A stretch of DNA of 8,203 nucleotides, taken from Thermoleophilaceae bacterium (lineage in GTDB: Bacteria; Actinomycetota; Thermoleophilia; Solirubrobacterales; Thermoleophilaceae). The translations under genes and the position numbers were made by a program. Numbering within the stretch: the stretch's first letter is position 1; each line of letters begins with the position of its first letter. Location: positions 1 to 8,203 of the forward strand of contig JACCTJ010000051.1 of NCBI GenBank assembly GCA_013812485.1, in the 5' to 3' direction. This document shows positions 1 to 6,527 of the stretch, one piece after another. The notes beneath the pieces were generated by a model. It worked only from the letters and a program-made list of their open reading frames with translations. It had not been told where the DNA came from and did not search any database.

Positions 1-4
1 GTTC

Positions 5-727
5 GTGGCCGACCGCAACTTCGTCAAGCTCACCTTCCTCAAGCTCGATCCCGCGTGGCGTCGCCAGCACGCCGAGGCTCGCGCCCAGGACAAGCGCGAG
101 CTCGCCGCGGCCTGCCTCGACTTCGCCGAGGACCAGTTCCTGCGGACCTACTCGTTGGTGGGCACGCGCGGCGACGCCGACCTGATGGTCCGGGCGGTCT
201 CCCCCAGCCTCGACTCGATCCACGAGCTCCACGTCGTTCTCAATCAGAGCGGCCTCATGCACTGGGCGACGATCCCCTACTCGTACCTGGCCATGACCAA
301 GCCCTCGCCCTACACGCCCCCGGACGAGACCTCACCGCTCGCTCCCCGCGAGGGCTCCGAGAAGCGCTTCCACATCGTCTACCCGATGTGGAAGAAGCGC
401 GAGTGGTACCGCCTGCCCGGGGAGGAGCGGATGCGGATCATGCGCGGCCACATCGAGGTCGGCCGCCGCCACCCCACGATCGAGATCAACACGGCCTACA
501 GCTATGGTCTGGACGACCAGGAGTTCCTGGTCTCCTTCGACGCCGACGACCCGGGCGAGTTCCTCGACCTGGTGCACGAGCTGCGTGGCACCGAATCGAG
601 TCTCTACACCGCGTCGGAGACGCCGATCTTCACCTGCATATCGACCTCGGTCGAGCGCGCGCTGAACGCACTCGACGGCGAGGCTACGGCAGTGACCCCC
701 GACCCTGACCTGACACCAACGCCATGA
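5..727 (+). CDS. hemQ: Coproheme decarboxylase (HemQ/ChdC), chlorite dismutase superfamily; 5' end may be cut
   Basis: The 240-residue product belongs to the chlorite-dismutase-like family that converts Fe-coproporphyrin III to heme b with peroxide, the last step of the coproporphyrin-dependent pathway of Gram-positive bacteria; it is cytosolic. The core is visible: YPMWK (residues 126-130) holds the catalytic Tyr126 plus the Met and Lys of the YPMxK motif, and RGHIEVG supplies the proximal heme ligand His149. The Tyr-to-His spacing of 23 is that of actinobacterial enzymes (27 in Listeria/Staphylococcus). The GLDDQEF motif (168-174) follows. The GTG at position 5 is the first in-frame start in the window and gives a near-normal family length, but only four bases precede it, so no ribosome site can be seen and the true start may lie outside. 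The C-terminal ~15 residues are Pro/Asp/Thr-rich. It overlaps the reductase gene by ATGA. The residues at the expected distal His or Gln positions look substituted (see findings). Confidence 0.9.
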   Translation: MADRNFVKLTFLKLDPAWRRQHAEARAQDKRELAAACLDFAEDQFLRTYSLVGTRGDADLMVRAVSPSLDSIHELHVVLNQSGLMHWATIPYSYLAMTKPSPYTPPDETSPLAPREGSEKRFHIVYPMWKKREWYRLPGEERMRIMRGHIEVGRRHPTIEINTAYSYGLDDQEFLVSFDADDPGEFLDLVHELRGTESSLYTASETPIFTCISTSVERALNALDGEATAVTPDPDLTPTP

Positions 728-1827
728 CCCAGCACGGAAACGGCAAGGCCCCCGAGGGCGGCCCGCCCGGCAGAACAGAGCTCGACACCGACGTCCGCGA
801 CATAACGGTCATCGGCGCCGGGCCGGTCGGCCTGATCACCGCCTTCTGGGCCGGCATGCGCGAGGCGAGCTGCCGGATCATCGACTCGCTGCCCGACCTC
901 GGCGGCCAGCTCACCACGCTCTACCCCGAGAAGTGGATCTTCGACGTGCCGGGCTACCCGCGCGTGCTGGCCAAGGACCTCGTCGAGCAGCTGCGGCGCC
1001 AGGCGCTCGAGCAGTTCGACGTGCCCGTCCACCTCGAGACCACCGCCGACCGGATCGAGTACGAGCCCGACCCCGAGGATCCCGAGCGCCAGATCCTCCG
1101 GCTCAAGACCGATCACGGCGACCTGCTCACCCGCACGGTGATCATCGCCGGCGGCCACGGCGCCTTCGAGCCCAAGAAGCTGCCGGACTACGACATGGAT
1201 CCCTGGGAGGGTCGCGGTGCCCACTACCTCGTCGGTGAGAAGGCGGCCTTCGCCGGCAAGAAGGTCGTGATCATCGGCGGCGGCGACTCGGCCTGCGACT
1301 GGACGATCAACCTGCTCGATACGGCCGAGTCGATCACCCTCGTCCACCGCCGCGAGGGCTTTCGCGCCCACGAGGTCACGGTCCGCGAGATCGAGGAGGC
1401 CGCCGCGGCCGGCAAGGTCGACCTGCGTACCCCCTACCAGGTGCGTGAGGTGGCCGGGAACGGAGCGGTCGAGCGCGTCACCCTCTTCCACTCCGAGAAC
1501 GAGGACGACGTCGTCGACCTCGAGTGCGACGCCATCCTGCTCATGCTCGGCTTCAAGACCGCGCTCGGCCCGCTCAAGGAATGGCCGCTCGAGATCTCGA
1601 AGGGCGCGATCGTCGTCGACCAGCTCATGCACACGTCGATGGACGCGGTCTGGGCCGCGGGGGACATCACCACCTTCGACGGCAAGCTCAAGCTGATCGC
1701 GACCGGCTTCGCGGAGTCGGCGATCGCGGTGGCGCAGGCGGTGCAGCACATCCGGCCGGAGATGCGGCTACAGCCGAAGTACTCGACGAATACAGGCGTG
1801 CCGGGGGCGGTGGAGGGGCAGGCCTGA
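724..1827 (+). CDS. Ferredoxin/flavodoxin-NADP(+) reductase, type 2 (thioredoxin-reductase-like)
   Basis: This 367-residue flavoprotein matches the YumC-type FNR family: two nucleotide-binding Rossmann domains, no CxxC redox pair. Visible motifs are GAGPVG (31-36) for FAD, GGQLTTLYPEKWI (60-72) typical of the family, GGGDSA (185-190) for NADP(H), HRRE (208-211) whose Arg residues usually contact the 2'-phosphate of NADPH, and AAGD (311-314) closing the FAD site. It should move electrons between NADPH and ferredoxin or flavodoxin in the cytosol. Its ATG overlaps the hemQ stop codon (ATGA) and has no Shine-Dalgarno of its own, so translation is probably coupled to hemQ. That pairing hints at a role in heme or iron metabolism, which is inference. 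The first ~24 residues are a low-complexity leader ahead of the Rossmann fold. An imperfect copy of codons for residues 278-295 lies just past its stop. Confidence 0.93.
   Translation: MTQHGNGKAPEGGPPGRTELDTDVRDITVIGAGPVGLITAFWAGMREASCRIIDSLPDLGGQLTTLYPEKWIFDVPGYPRVLAKDLVEQLRRQALEQFDVPVHLETTADRIEYEPDPEDPERQILRLKTDHGDLLTRTVIIAGGHGAFEPKKLPDYDMDPWEGRGAHYLVGEKAAFAGKKVVIIGGGDSACDWTINLLDTAESITLVHRREGFRAHEVTVREIEEAAAAGKVDLRTPYQVREVAGNGAVERVTLFHSENEDDVVDLECDAILLMLGFKTALGPLKEWPLEISKGAIVVDQLMHTSMDAVWAAGDITTFDGKLKLIATGFAESAIAVAQAVQHIRPEMRLQPKYSTNTGVPGAVEGQA
1555..1607 (+). repeat. Source copy of a 50-bp imperfect direct repeat (inside the reductase gene)
   Basis: This stretch encodes reductase residues KTALGPLKEWPLEISKGA. 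It matches 1849-1898 at 44 of 50 aligned bases by hand count, with one 3-base gap. Confidence 0.75.
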
Positions 1828-1848
1828 GGAAGCCGGCACACGCGGGAA

Positions 1849-1898
1849 AAGACCGCGCTCGGGCCGCTCGAGGCGCTGCTCGAGGTCTCGGAGGGCGC
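1849..1898 (+). repeat. Degenerate second copy of a reductase-gene fragment, downstream of its stop codon
   Basis: Aligned to 1555-1607, this intergenic stretch keeps 44 of 50 bases and differs by a single whole-codon gap. It is in the same reading frame as the reductase and reads KTALGPLEALLEVSEGA, against KTALGPLKEWPLEISKGA in the gene. There is no start codon or ribosome site before it and the similarity stops sharply at both ends, so I read it as a small partial duplication or gene relic, not a functional gene. It fills most of the 83-bp gap between the reductase stop and the chrA stop on the other strand. Confidence 0.7.
1867..1884. terminator. Possible hairpin between convergent genes
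   Basis: CTCGAG, a 6-nt spacer GCGCTG, then CTCGAG again can fold into a 6-bp stem on either strand, since each half is palindromic. It lies between two genes that end toward each other, where a bidirectional terminator would be expected. There is no T-run on either side, so the call is weak, and the element lies wholly inside the degenerate repeat copy. Confidence 0.25.
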
Positions 1899-1910
1899 TG
1901 CCGCCCGAGC

Positions 1911-3128
1911 TCAGGCGAGCGCCAGCCCCGCGGCCGCCCCGAGCGCGACCACCGCCGCCTCGGGAACGCGCAGCCAGCGTTGGAGGAGCAGCGCGAGCGC
2001 GACCAGCCCGATCGCCGCCGAGAGGGGACCGGTGAGGGTTTGCCCGCCGATCAGGATTGCCGCGCCGGCTATCGCGCCGGCCGCTGCGGCGGTCGCGCCT
2101 TTCACGAAACCCATCACCCGCGGGTGGCGTTCGTATCGGCGCACGAGGCGACCGGGCACGACGACGAACAGAAAGACGGGTAGGAAGACCGCCGCTGTAG
2201 CCACCACGGCACCGACGATCCCGAAGACCAGGTAGCCGGCGAAGGTGGCCATGATCACCACCGGGCCCGGGCTCAGGAGGCCCATCGCCACCGCGTCGAC
2301 GAACTCCCTCTGGGTCAGCCAGCCGAAGTCCTCGACCAGGCCCTGCTGAAGGAAGGGCACGATGGCCAGGCCGGACCCGAACGTGAAGGCGCCCGCCTTG
2401 ACGAAGAAGAGGGCCAGTGCCCCGAGGGAGGCGCCCGAACCTGCGAGCGCCAGGCCCTTGACCGAGGCGACGAGCGCGAGGGGCTGGAATCCCGCGGCGC
2501 GCCGGGCCAAGCGCGGCAGGCCGCCACCGTAATAGATGGCCCCAAAGGCGCCGGCCGCGAGGAAGAGCCACACGATCTCCGTGCCTGCGAGCGCGGTCGC
2601 CAGGCAGAGGATGATGGCGATGACCCACAGGACGGGGTCCCGCTCGTTGGTCGACCTGGCGAGCTTTACCGCCGCGATGGCCACGATCGCCAGGACCGCG
2701 GGCCCGACCCCCACGAACAGGGCGCCGACGACCGGAAGGCCCTGATACTTCGCGTAGAGGATCGCCACGCCGGTGACGATGAGGAACGGCGGCAGGATGA
2801 ACGGGACGCTGATCGCCGCCGCGCCGAGCGCCCCTCGCTCGAGGTAGCCGAGCCACATCGCGACCTGAGCGGCGAGCGGGCCGGGCATGGTCTGCCCGAC
2901 GGCGAGCGCCTGGCGGTACTCCTCCTCCGAGAACCAGCGGCGCTCGGCCACAAGGTCGCGGTGCATATAGCCGACGAGCGCGATCGGGCCGCCGAACCCT
3001 GCGCTGCCGAGCTTCAGGAAGTAGAGGACCAGACCGCGGAGGCTTCGCTCCGGCGGCCGCGGAGGTGCGGACCGACCCCGGCGGGCCTGGGGCCCCCGGG
3101 TCTTCGGCGACACCGACCGCGAACTCAT
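1911..3128 (-). CDS. chrA: ChrA-type chromate/oxyanion transporter (CHR family, two-domain form)
   Basis: The 405-residue protein is a two-domain (long-chain) CHR transporter, an inner-membrane protein known for chromate efflux and sometimes sulfate-linked transport. The N-terminal half has FGGP (45-48) and GQTMPGP (78-84); the C-terminal half repeats the plan with TFGSG (249-253) and LLSPGP (284-289). Hydrophobic segments fill most of the chain, after a basic, Pro-rich ~30-residue N-terminus. I chose ATG at 3128 over an ORF extension to 3191 because the extra residues would lie inside the upstream permease gene and look like shadow sequence. This ATG is 4 nt past the permease stop, has no clear Shine-Dalgarno, and probably relies on translational coupling. 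The second domain has FGSG where many relatives have FGGG, and SPGP in place of MPGP. Substrate cannot be told from sequence; it need not be chromate. Confidence 0.88.
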   Translation of the reverse strand: MSSRSVSPKTRGPQARRGRSAPPRPPERSLRGLVLYFLKLGSAGFGGPIALVGYMHRDLVAERRWFSEEEYRQALAVGQTMPGPLAAQVAMWLGYLERGALGAAAISVPFILPPFLIVTGVAILYAKYQGLPVVGALFVGVGPAVLAIVAIAAVKLARSTNERDPVLWVIAIILCLATALAGTEIVWLFLAAGAFGAIYYGGGLPRLARRAAGFQPLALVASVKGLALAGSGASLGALALFFVKAGAFTFGSGLAIVPFLQQGLVEDFGWLTQREFVDAVAMGLLSPGPVVIMATFAGYLVFGIVGAVVATAAVFLPVFLFVVVPGRLVRRYERHPRVMGFVKGATAAAAGAIAGAAILIGGQTLTGPLSAAIGLVALALLLQRWLRVPEAAVVALGAAAGLALA

Positions 3129-3132
3129 AGGC

Positions 3133-4020
3133 TCAGGCCGGCTGCGGCACCGCCCGAACGTCTCGGCGCACCGCCACCACCGCCGAGGCAATCGCAGCCA
3201 GCCAGATCGAGATGAAGACGACGTAGGCGGCCACGAGAACCCCGCTCGGCGCTCCGACAGCCTCGCCGAAGGTCTTCGTGTTCGTGACCAGGATCAATCC
3301 TCCGATGGCGGCACCGAGGATCCGCGCCGGGAGCTTGCGCACGAGCCATGCCGCGATCGGTGCGGCGATCAGCCCTCCGACTAGCAACGCGAGGAGCCAG
3401 CCGACGTTGATCTGGACGAAGCTCAGCGAGATCAGGAAGCCGGCTGAGGCGCCAACGGTCACCAGGAACTCGGACGTGTCGATCGATCCGACGACCTTGC
3501 GCGGTTCGAGGCGCCCAGACGAGAGCAGCGACGACGTGCCGATTGGCCCCCAGCCACCGCCGCCCATGGCGTCGATCAGGCCGGCGAAGGCGCCGAGAGG
3601 TGCGAGGAAGACCGCGCGCAGGCGACCGTGGCCGGGCTTGGGCTTCGGCGTCTGGCGCCGACGCGAGAAGCGGACGAGGATGTAGAGGCCCAGGAAGAAG
3701 AGAATTGCCGCAATCCACGGCTCGGCGATCTCGGCCGAAAGCGAGCTGAGCACGATGGCTCCGATGAACGCACCTGTTGCGCCGGGCGCGGCCATCAACC
3801 CCACGGTGCGCCAGTCGACGTTGCCGAAGTGCCAGTGCGCCGTACCTGATGCGAGCGTTGTCCCGACCTCGGCGAGGTGCACGGTCGCGGATGCGATCGC
3901 CGGGGCGGCTCCCACGGTGAGCAGAAGCGTCGTGGTCGTGACGCCGTAGGCCATCCCGAGGGTTCCGTCGACGAGCTGGGCGATCAGCCCGAACGTTCCA
4001 AGTATGAGCAGCTTTTGCAC
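3133..4020 (-). CDS. TauE/SafE-family membrane permease (putative sulfite/sulfonate exporter)
   Basis: This ~295-residue integral membrane protein has the two-repeat layout of the TauE/SafE family. The first repeat begins with LVDGTLGMAYG (16-26) and contains SATVHLAEVGTT; the second begins with DAMGGGGWGPIGT (150-162), a family hallmark. About seven to eight hydrophobic helices are apparent, with a basic loop RFSRRRQTPKPKP between the halves. Family members export sulfite, sulfoacetate or related organosulfur anions, but many are uncharacterised. I start it at GTG 4020 because AAAGGG (4033-4028) sits 7 nt upstream and family proteins begin right before this hydrophobic helix; TTG 4062 would add 14 polar residues. 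It is the first gene of a pair with chrA, suggesting co-transcribed oxyanion handling. Confidence 0.86.
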   Translation of the reverse strand: MQKLLILGTFGLIAQLVDGTLGMAYGVTTTTLLLTVGAAPAIASATVHLAEVGTTLASGTAHWHFGNVDWRTVGLMAAPGATGAFIGAIVLSSLSAEIAEPWIAAILFFLGLYILVRFSRRRQTPKPKPGHGRLRAVFLAPLGAFAGLIDAMGGGGWGPIGTSSLLSSGRLEPRKVVGSIDTSEFLVTVGASAGFLISLSFVQINVGWLLALLVGGLIAAPIAAWLVRKLPARILGAAIGGLILVTNTKTFGEAVGAPSGVLVAAYVVFISIWLAAIASAVVAVRRDVRAVPQPA

Positions 4021-4027
4021 CCGTCCG

Positions 4028-4033
4028 CCCTTT
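4028..4033 (-). promoter_or_regulatory. Shine-Dalgarno deciding the permease start
   Basis: AAAGGG on the minus strand lies 7 nt before GTG 4020. It favours this start over the in-frame TTG at 4062, which has no such site. Confidence 0.5.
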
Positions 4034-4063
4034 GCAACTTTGTCGACTGACTTGGTGCGCAAT

Positions 4064-4069
4064 ACGATA
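4064..4069 (-). promoter_or_regulatory. Possible -10 box for the permease-chrA operon
   Basis: TATCGT on the minus strand fits TANNNT and stands in the most AT-rich patch of the gap after the preceding gene. A transcript starting ~7 nt later would have a ~37-nt leader including the AAAGGG site. No convincing -35 box is seen. Confidence 0.3.
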
Positions 4070-4080
4070 ACAGAGGCGAT

Positions 4081-4096
4081 CGCCGCGTGTGCGGCG
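4081..4096 (-). terminator. Hairpin 15 nt after the FAH-family gene stop
   Basis: CGCCGC-GTGT-GCGGCG forms a perfect 6-bp GC stem with a 4-nt loop, just past the stop at 4111. There is no T-run after it, so it is at best a weak or Rho-assisted terminator, or a stabilising 3' stem. It separates the FAH-family gene from the permease-chrA pair. Confidence 0.35.
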
Positions 4097-4110
4097 CCGT
4101 CGCTGGCCGC

Positions 4111-4968
4111 TCAGAGGATCCGCGTCTCGAGGCGCCCGAGCTGAGGCGAGACCACCGCGAGCTCGTCGCCGGGCTCGAGCCACACGCGAGGACTGCGAAG
4201 GCTGCCGACCCCCGCGGGCGTGCCCGTGAACACCACGTCGCCGGGCTCGAGCGACATCAGGCTTGAGAGGTAGGCGAGCAGGGACGGGATCGAGTGGATC
4301 AGGTCGGCCGTCGAGGCGGCCTGCATGGTCTCGCCGTTGCGCACCAGCTCGATCTCGATGGCCTCAGGCGGCCCGGCCTCGTCGGGGGTGACCAGAGTCG
4401 GCCCGCAGGGAGCCGATCCGTCGAAGACCTTGCCCGGCATCCATTGTGGGGTGGCGAACTGAAGGTCTCGGGCCGAGAGGTCGTTGAGCAGGGTGTAGCC
4501 GGCGATGTGGCCGAGCGCGTCGGTCTCGCCGACGTCGCGGGCGCGGCGGCCGACCACAAAGGCGACCTCCGCCTCGTAGTCGACCTTCTCGCTCGCGGCG
4601 GGAAGCGCCACCTCGGCCCCGGGGGCCGCGAGCGAGTTGCGGTACTTGGCGAAGAACGTCGGCGTGGCCGGCGGGTCGAGCCCCGCCTCCTCGGCGTGCG
4701 ACCGGTAGTTGAGGCCGATCCCGATCAGCTTGTCGGGGTCGGGTATCGGCGGCAGGAGCCTGACCGCCTCGAGCGGCGTCCGCGGCGCGTCGGCGGACTC
4801 CACGGCTGCGGCCGCGTCATCGATGCGGCCCGACTCGAGCAGAGCGCGCACGCTCGCGGGACCACCCGGCGAGTCGCCGCCCAGAGCCCGGAAGACGTCG
4901 ACGACCTCGCCGTCGCGGAGGGCGCCGGCGCGGGGCCCGTCTCCGGCGTCGTAGGTCACGAGGCGCAT
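4111..4968 (-). CDS. Fumarylacetoacetate hydrolase (FAH) family enzyme
   Basis: The 285-residue protein has a ~70-residue N-terminal domain followed by the FAH catalytic fold. Visible active-site elements: GIGLNYRSHAEE (83-94) with His91 as likely general base, metal ligands Glu132 and Glu134 in DYEAEVAFV plus Asp163 in NDLSARDLQ (spacing +2 and +29 as in human FAHD1), Lys180 in MPGK, and TGTPAGVG (248-255). Such enzymes use Mg2+ or Mn2+ to cleave or rearrange acylpyruvate-like compounds: fumarylpyruvate, acylpyruvates, oxaloacetate, or the HpaG/homoprotocatechuate intermediates. No aromatic-degradation gene lies next to it, so the substrate is open. The start is ATG 4968; no Shine-Dalgarno precedes it, but TAAGCT ends 9 nt upstream, which fits a leaderless transcript. 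It is transcribed away from the kinase gene across a 134-bp gap. Confidence 0.9.
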   Translation of the reverse strand: MRLVTYDAGDGPRAGALRDGEVVDVFRALGGDSPGGPASVRALLESGRIDDAAAAVESADAPRTPLEAVRLLPPIPDPDKLIGIGLNYRSHAEEAGLDPPATPTFFAKYRNSLAAPGAEVALPAASEKVDYEAEVAFVVGRRARDVGETDALGHIAGYTLLNDLSARDLQFATPQWMPGKVFDGSAPCGPTLVTPDEAGPPEAIEIELVRNGETMQAASTADLIHSIPSLLAYLSSLMSLEPGDVVFTGTPAGVGSLRSPRVWLEPGDELAVVSPQLGRLETRIL

Positions 4969-4977
4969 GGCCGGCGG

Positions 4978-4983
4978 AGCTTA
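4978..4983 (-). promoter_or_regulatory. Possible -10 box (TAAGCT) of a leaderless FAH-family transcript
   Basis: TAAGCT on the minus strand fits TANNNT and ends 9 nt before the ATG, placing the transcription start at or next to the start codon. No good -35 box is seen. The rest of the 134-bp divergent gap (4969-5102) holds nothing else I can identify. Confidence 0.35.
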
Positions 4984-5088
4984 GGGGCTGACGAGACGCG
5001 CGCCGGTGGGGCTGCTCCAAGATCGCCTGCGACCGCTACGGGGACGCACGCCCGCGCCGAGGCATAGCCGTTCGCGTGCCGAGCGCCG

Positions 5089-5094
5089 TACCCT
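5089..5094 (+). promoter_or_regulatory. Possible -10 box (TACCCT) of a leaderless kinase transcript
   Basis: TACCCT fits TANNNT and ends 8 nt before ATG 5103. No purine-rich ribosome site at proper spacing precedes that ATG. No good -35 is visible. Confidence 0.3.
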
Positions 5095-5102
5095 GTAGGA
5101 CC

Positions 5103-6527
5103 ATGGCGCGCGCAGACAGAGCCGACAAGAGCATGCCGACGGGGCGCGTGCGACGCACCGCGAAGGTCGGCTCGCTGGTCGGCGGTCAGGCCGCGCGCGC
5201 CTACGCCACCAAGGCGGCCAACCTGACTCGTTCGGAAGAGGGCCGTCGCGTCGCCGCCGAGCGCCGCCAGGTCGAGGCCGCCGAGCAGATCGTCGAGGTC
5301 CTCGGCTCGATGAAGGGCGCCGCCATGAAGGTCGGCCAGGTCGCCTCGTTCATCGACACCGGAGCGCTGCCGCCCGAGGCCTCGGAGCGCATCCAGCAGA
5401 AGCTCGCAGAGCTGCGTGACTCGGCCCCCTCCGTGTCCTTCCGGGACATGCGCAAGGTCATCGAGCACGATCTCGGCGACAAGCTGAGCGAGCACTTCGC
5501 GGAGTTCGAAGAGGACGCGGTCGCGGCGGCCTCTATCGGCCAGGTCTACCGCGCGCGGTTGCACGACGGCCGCGAGGTCGCGGTCAAGGTCCAGTATCCC
5601 GGCGTCAGCTCGGCGGTTCGCGCCGACCTCCAGAACCTCGGTCTGCTCCTGCGCGCGGCCAAGCGCATGGCCCCCGGGATGGACGTGAAGGCGATGTCGA
5701 CCGAGGTCCGCGAGCGCCTCACCGAGGAGCTCGACTACGAGCACGAGGCCCAGTCGCATCGTGCCTTCGCGCGCGCGTGGAAGGGACACCCGTTCGTGTA
5801 CATCCCCGACGTGGTGACCGAACTCTGCACCGAGCACGTGCTCGTGACCGAGTGGGCCGAGGGCATCGGCTTCGAGGAGGTCAGGACCCTCACCCAGCCC
5901 GAGCGAGACCGCTTCGGCGAGACCGTCTTCCGCTTCTTCTTCGAGTCGCTCTATCGCGTCGGCCACTTCTCGGGCGACCCGCATCCGGGCAACTTCCGGC
6001 TCATGGACGACGGGCGCGTCGCCTTCCTCGACTTCGGGATGACCCGCAAGGTGCCGCGCGAGTGGGTCGAGCGCGAGCTGGCGATCTTCCGCCTCGCCTT
6101 CTCCGGCGACGCTGACGAGCTCTACCGAGAGCTCACCGCCATGCGCTTCTACCCCGCCGACGACCCCGAGGTCACGCCCGAGCGCGTGCTCGCCCACTTC
6201 GAGGCGGTCACGGCCTGGTACCGCGAGGACCGCGAGATCACCATCGACGGTGACTGCGTGCGCGAGATCCTGATCGACATGGGCGACATGCGATCTGAGC
6301 ACTGGCCGCTCATGCGCCGCGCCACCCTCCCCCCCGAGCGCATGCTGGCAACGCGCATGGAGGCACTCACGCTCGCGGTCCTGGGACAGGTCGAGGCCCG
6401 CGCCAACTGGCATCGGATCGCGCGCGAGTGGCTCTTCGGCGATCCGCCGGCCACCGAGCTCGGGCGCGAGGAGGAGGGGTTCTTCGCCCGGCTGGGGCCG
6501 TCGCGTCCGGCGGAGCCGATCGCCTGA
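5103..6527 (+). CDS. AarF/ABC1/UbiB-family atypical protein kinase-like protein
   Basis: The 475-residue product carries the full ABC1 motif set: KVGQ (76-79, the family-specific KxGQ), the Ala-rich nucleotide loop AAASIGQVYRA (141-151), VAVK with Lys162, the ELDYEHEA segment (210-217), a VTEW hinge, the catalytic-loop DPHPGN (292-297) and metal-binding DFG (310-312). UbiB/COQ8 relatives act as ATPases or kinases in isoprenoid-quinone synthesis or lipid handling; in actinobacteria, which normally make menaquinone, the role is usually unknown. Unlike many UbiB proteins it shows no C-terminal transmembrane helices, and its basic N-terminus (~60 residues, Arg/Lys/Ala-rich) is not a signal peptide. 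I chose ATG 5103; GTG 5076 would add nine residues of poor character and start before the possible promoter, and ATG 5133 is another option. The downstream DNA glycosylase overlaps or abuts its stop, suggesting one operon. Confidence 0.9.
   Translation: MARADRADKSMPTGRVRRTAKVGSLVGGQAARAYATKAANLTRSEEGRRVAAERRQVEAAEQIVEVLGSMKGAAMKVGQVASFIDTGALPPEASERIQQKLAELRDSAPSVSFRDMRKVIEHDLGDKLSEHFAEFEEDAVAAASIGQVYRARLHDGREVAVKVQYPGVSSAVRADLQNLGLLLRAAKRMAPGMDVKAMSTEVRERLTEELDYEHEAQSHRAFARAWKGHPFVYIPDVVTELCTEHVLVTEWAEGIGFEEVRTLTQPERDRFGETVFRFFFESLYRVGHFSGDPHPGNFRLMDDGRVAFLDFGMTRKVPREWVERELAIFRLAFSGDADELYRELTAMRFYPADDPEVTPERVLAHFEAVTAWYREDREITIDGDCVREILIDMGDMRSEHWPLMRRATLPPERMLATRMEALTLAVLGQVEARANWHRIAREWLFGDPPATELGREEEGFFARLGPSRPAEPIA

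Noticed and set aside
5..727. True chlorite dismutase (chlorite to chloride and oxygen)
   Set aside because: The YPMxK motif and Tyr/His spacing are those of coproheme decarboxylases; no perchlorate or chlorate reductase genes are nearby.
604..1749. Long open frame on the minus strand opposite hemQ and the reductase (381 codons)
   Set aside because: It is antisense to two clear genes; its Arg/Asp/Val/Leu-rich product has no motif and is a GC-rich shadow frame.
1768..2856. Second minus-strand frame over chrA (362 codons)
   Set aside because: The other minus frame gives an unmistakable CHR transporter; this one is an Arg/Gly/Pro-rich shadow.
3129..3191. Upstream extension of chrA by 21 codons
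   Set aside because: It would sit inside the permease gene, lacks family similarity, and ATG 3128 lies in the usual 4-nt operon position.
3133..4020. Horizontal acquisition of the permease gene
   Set aside because: It looked slightly richer in A/T-ending codons, but a count of the first 30 codons (5 A/T-ending versus 4 in the kinase) shows no real difference.
3125..4183. Minus-strand frame of 352 codons across the TauE/SafE gene
   Set aside because: Out of frame with the permease, arginine-rich and non-hydrophobic, so a shadow frame.
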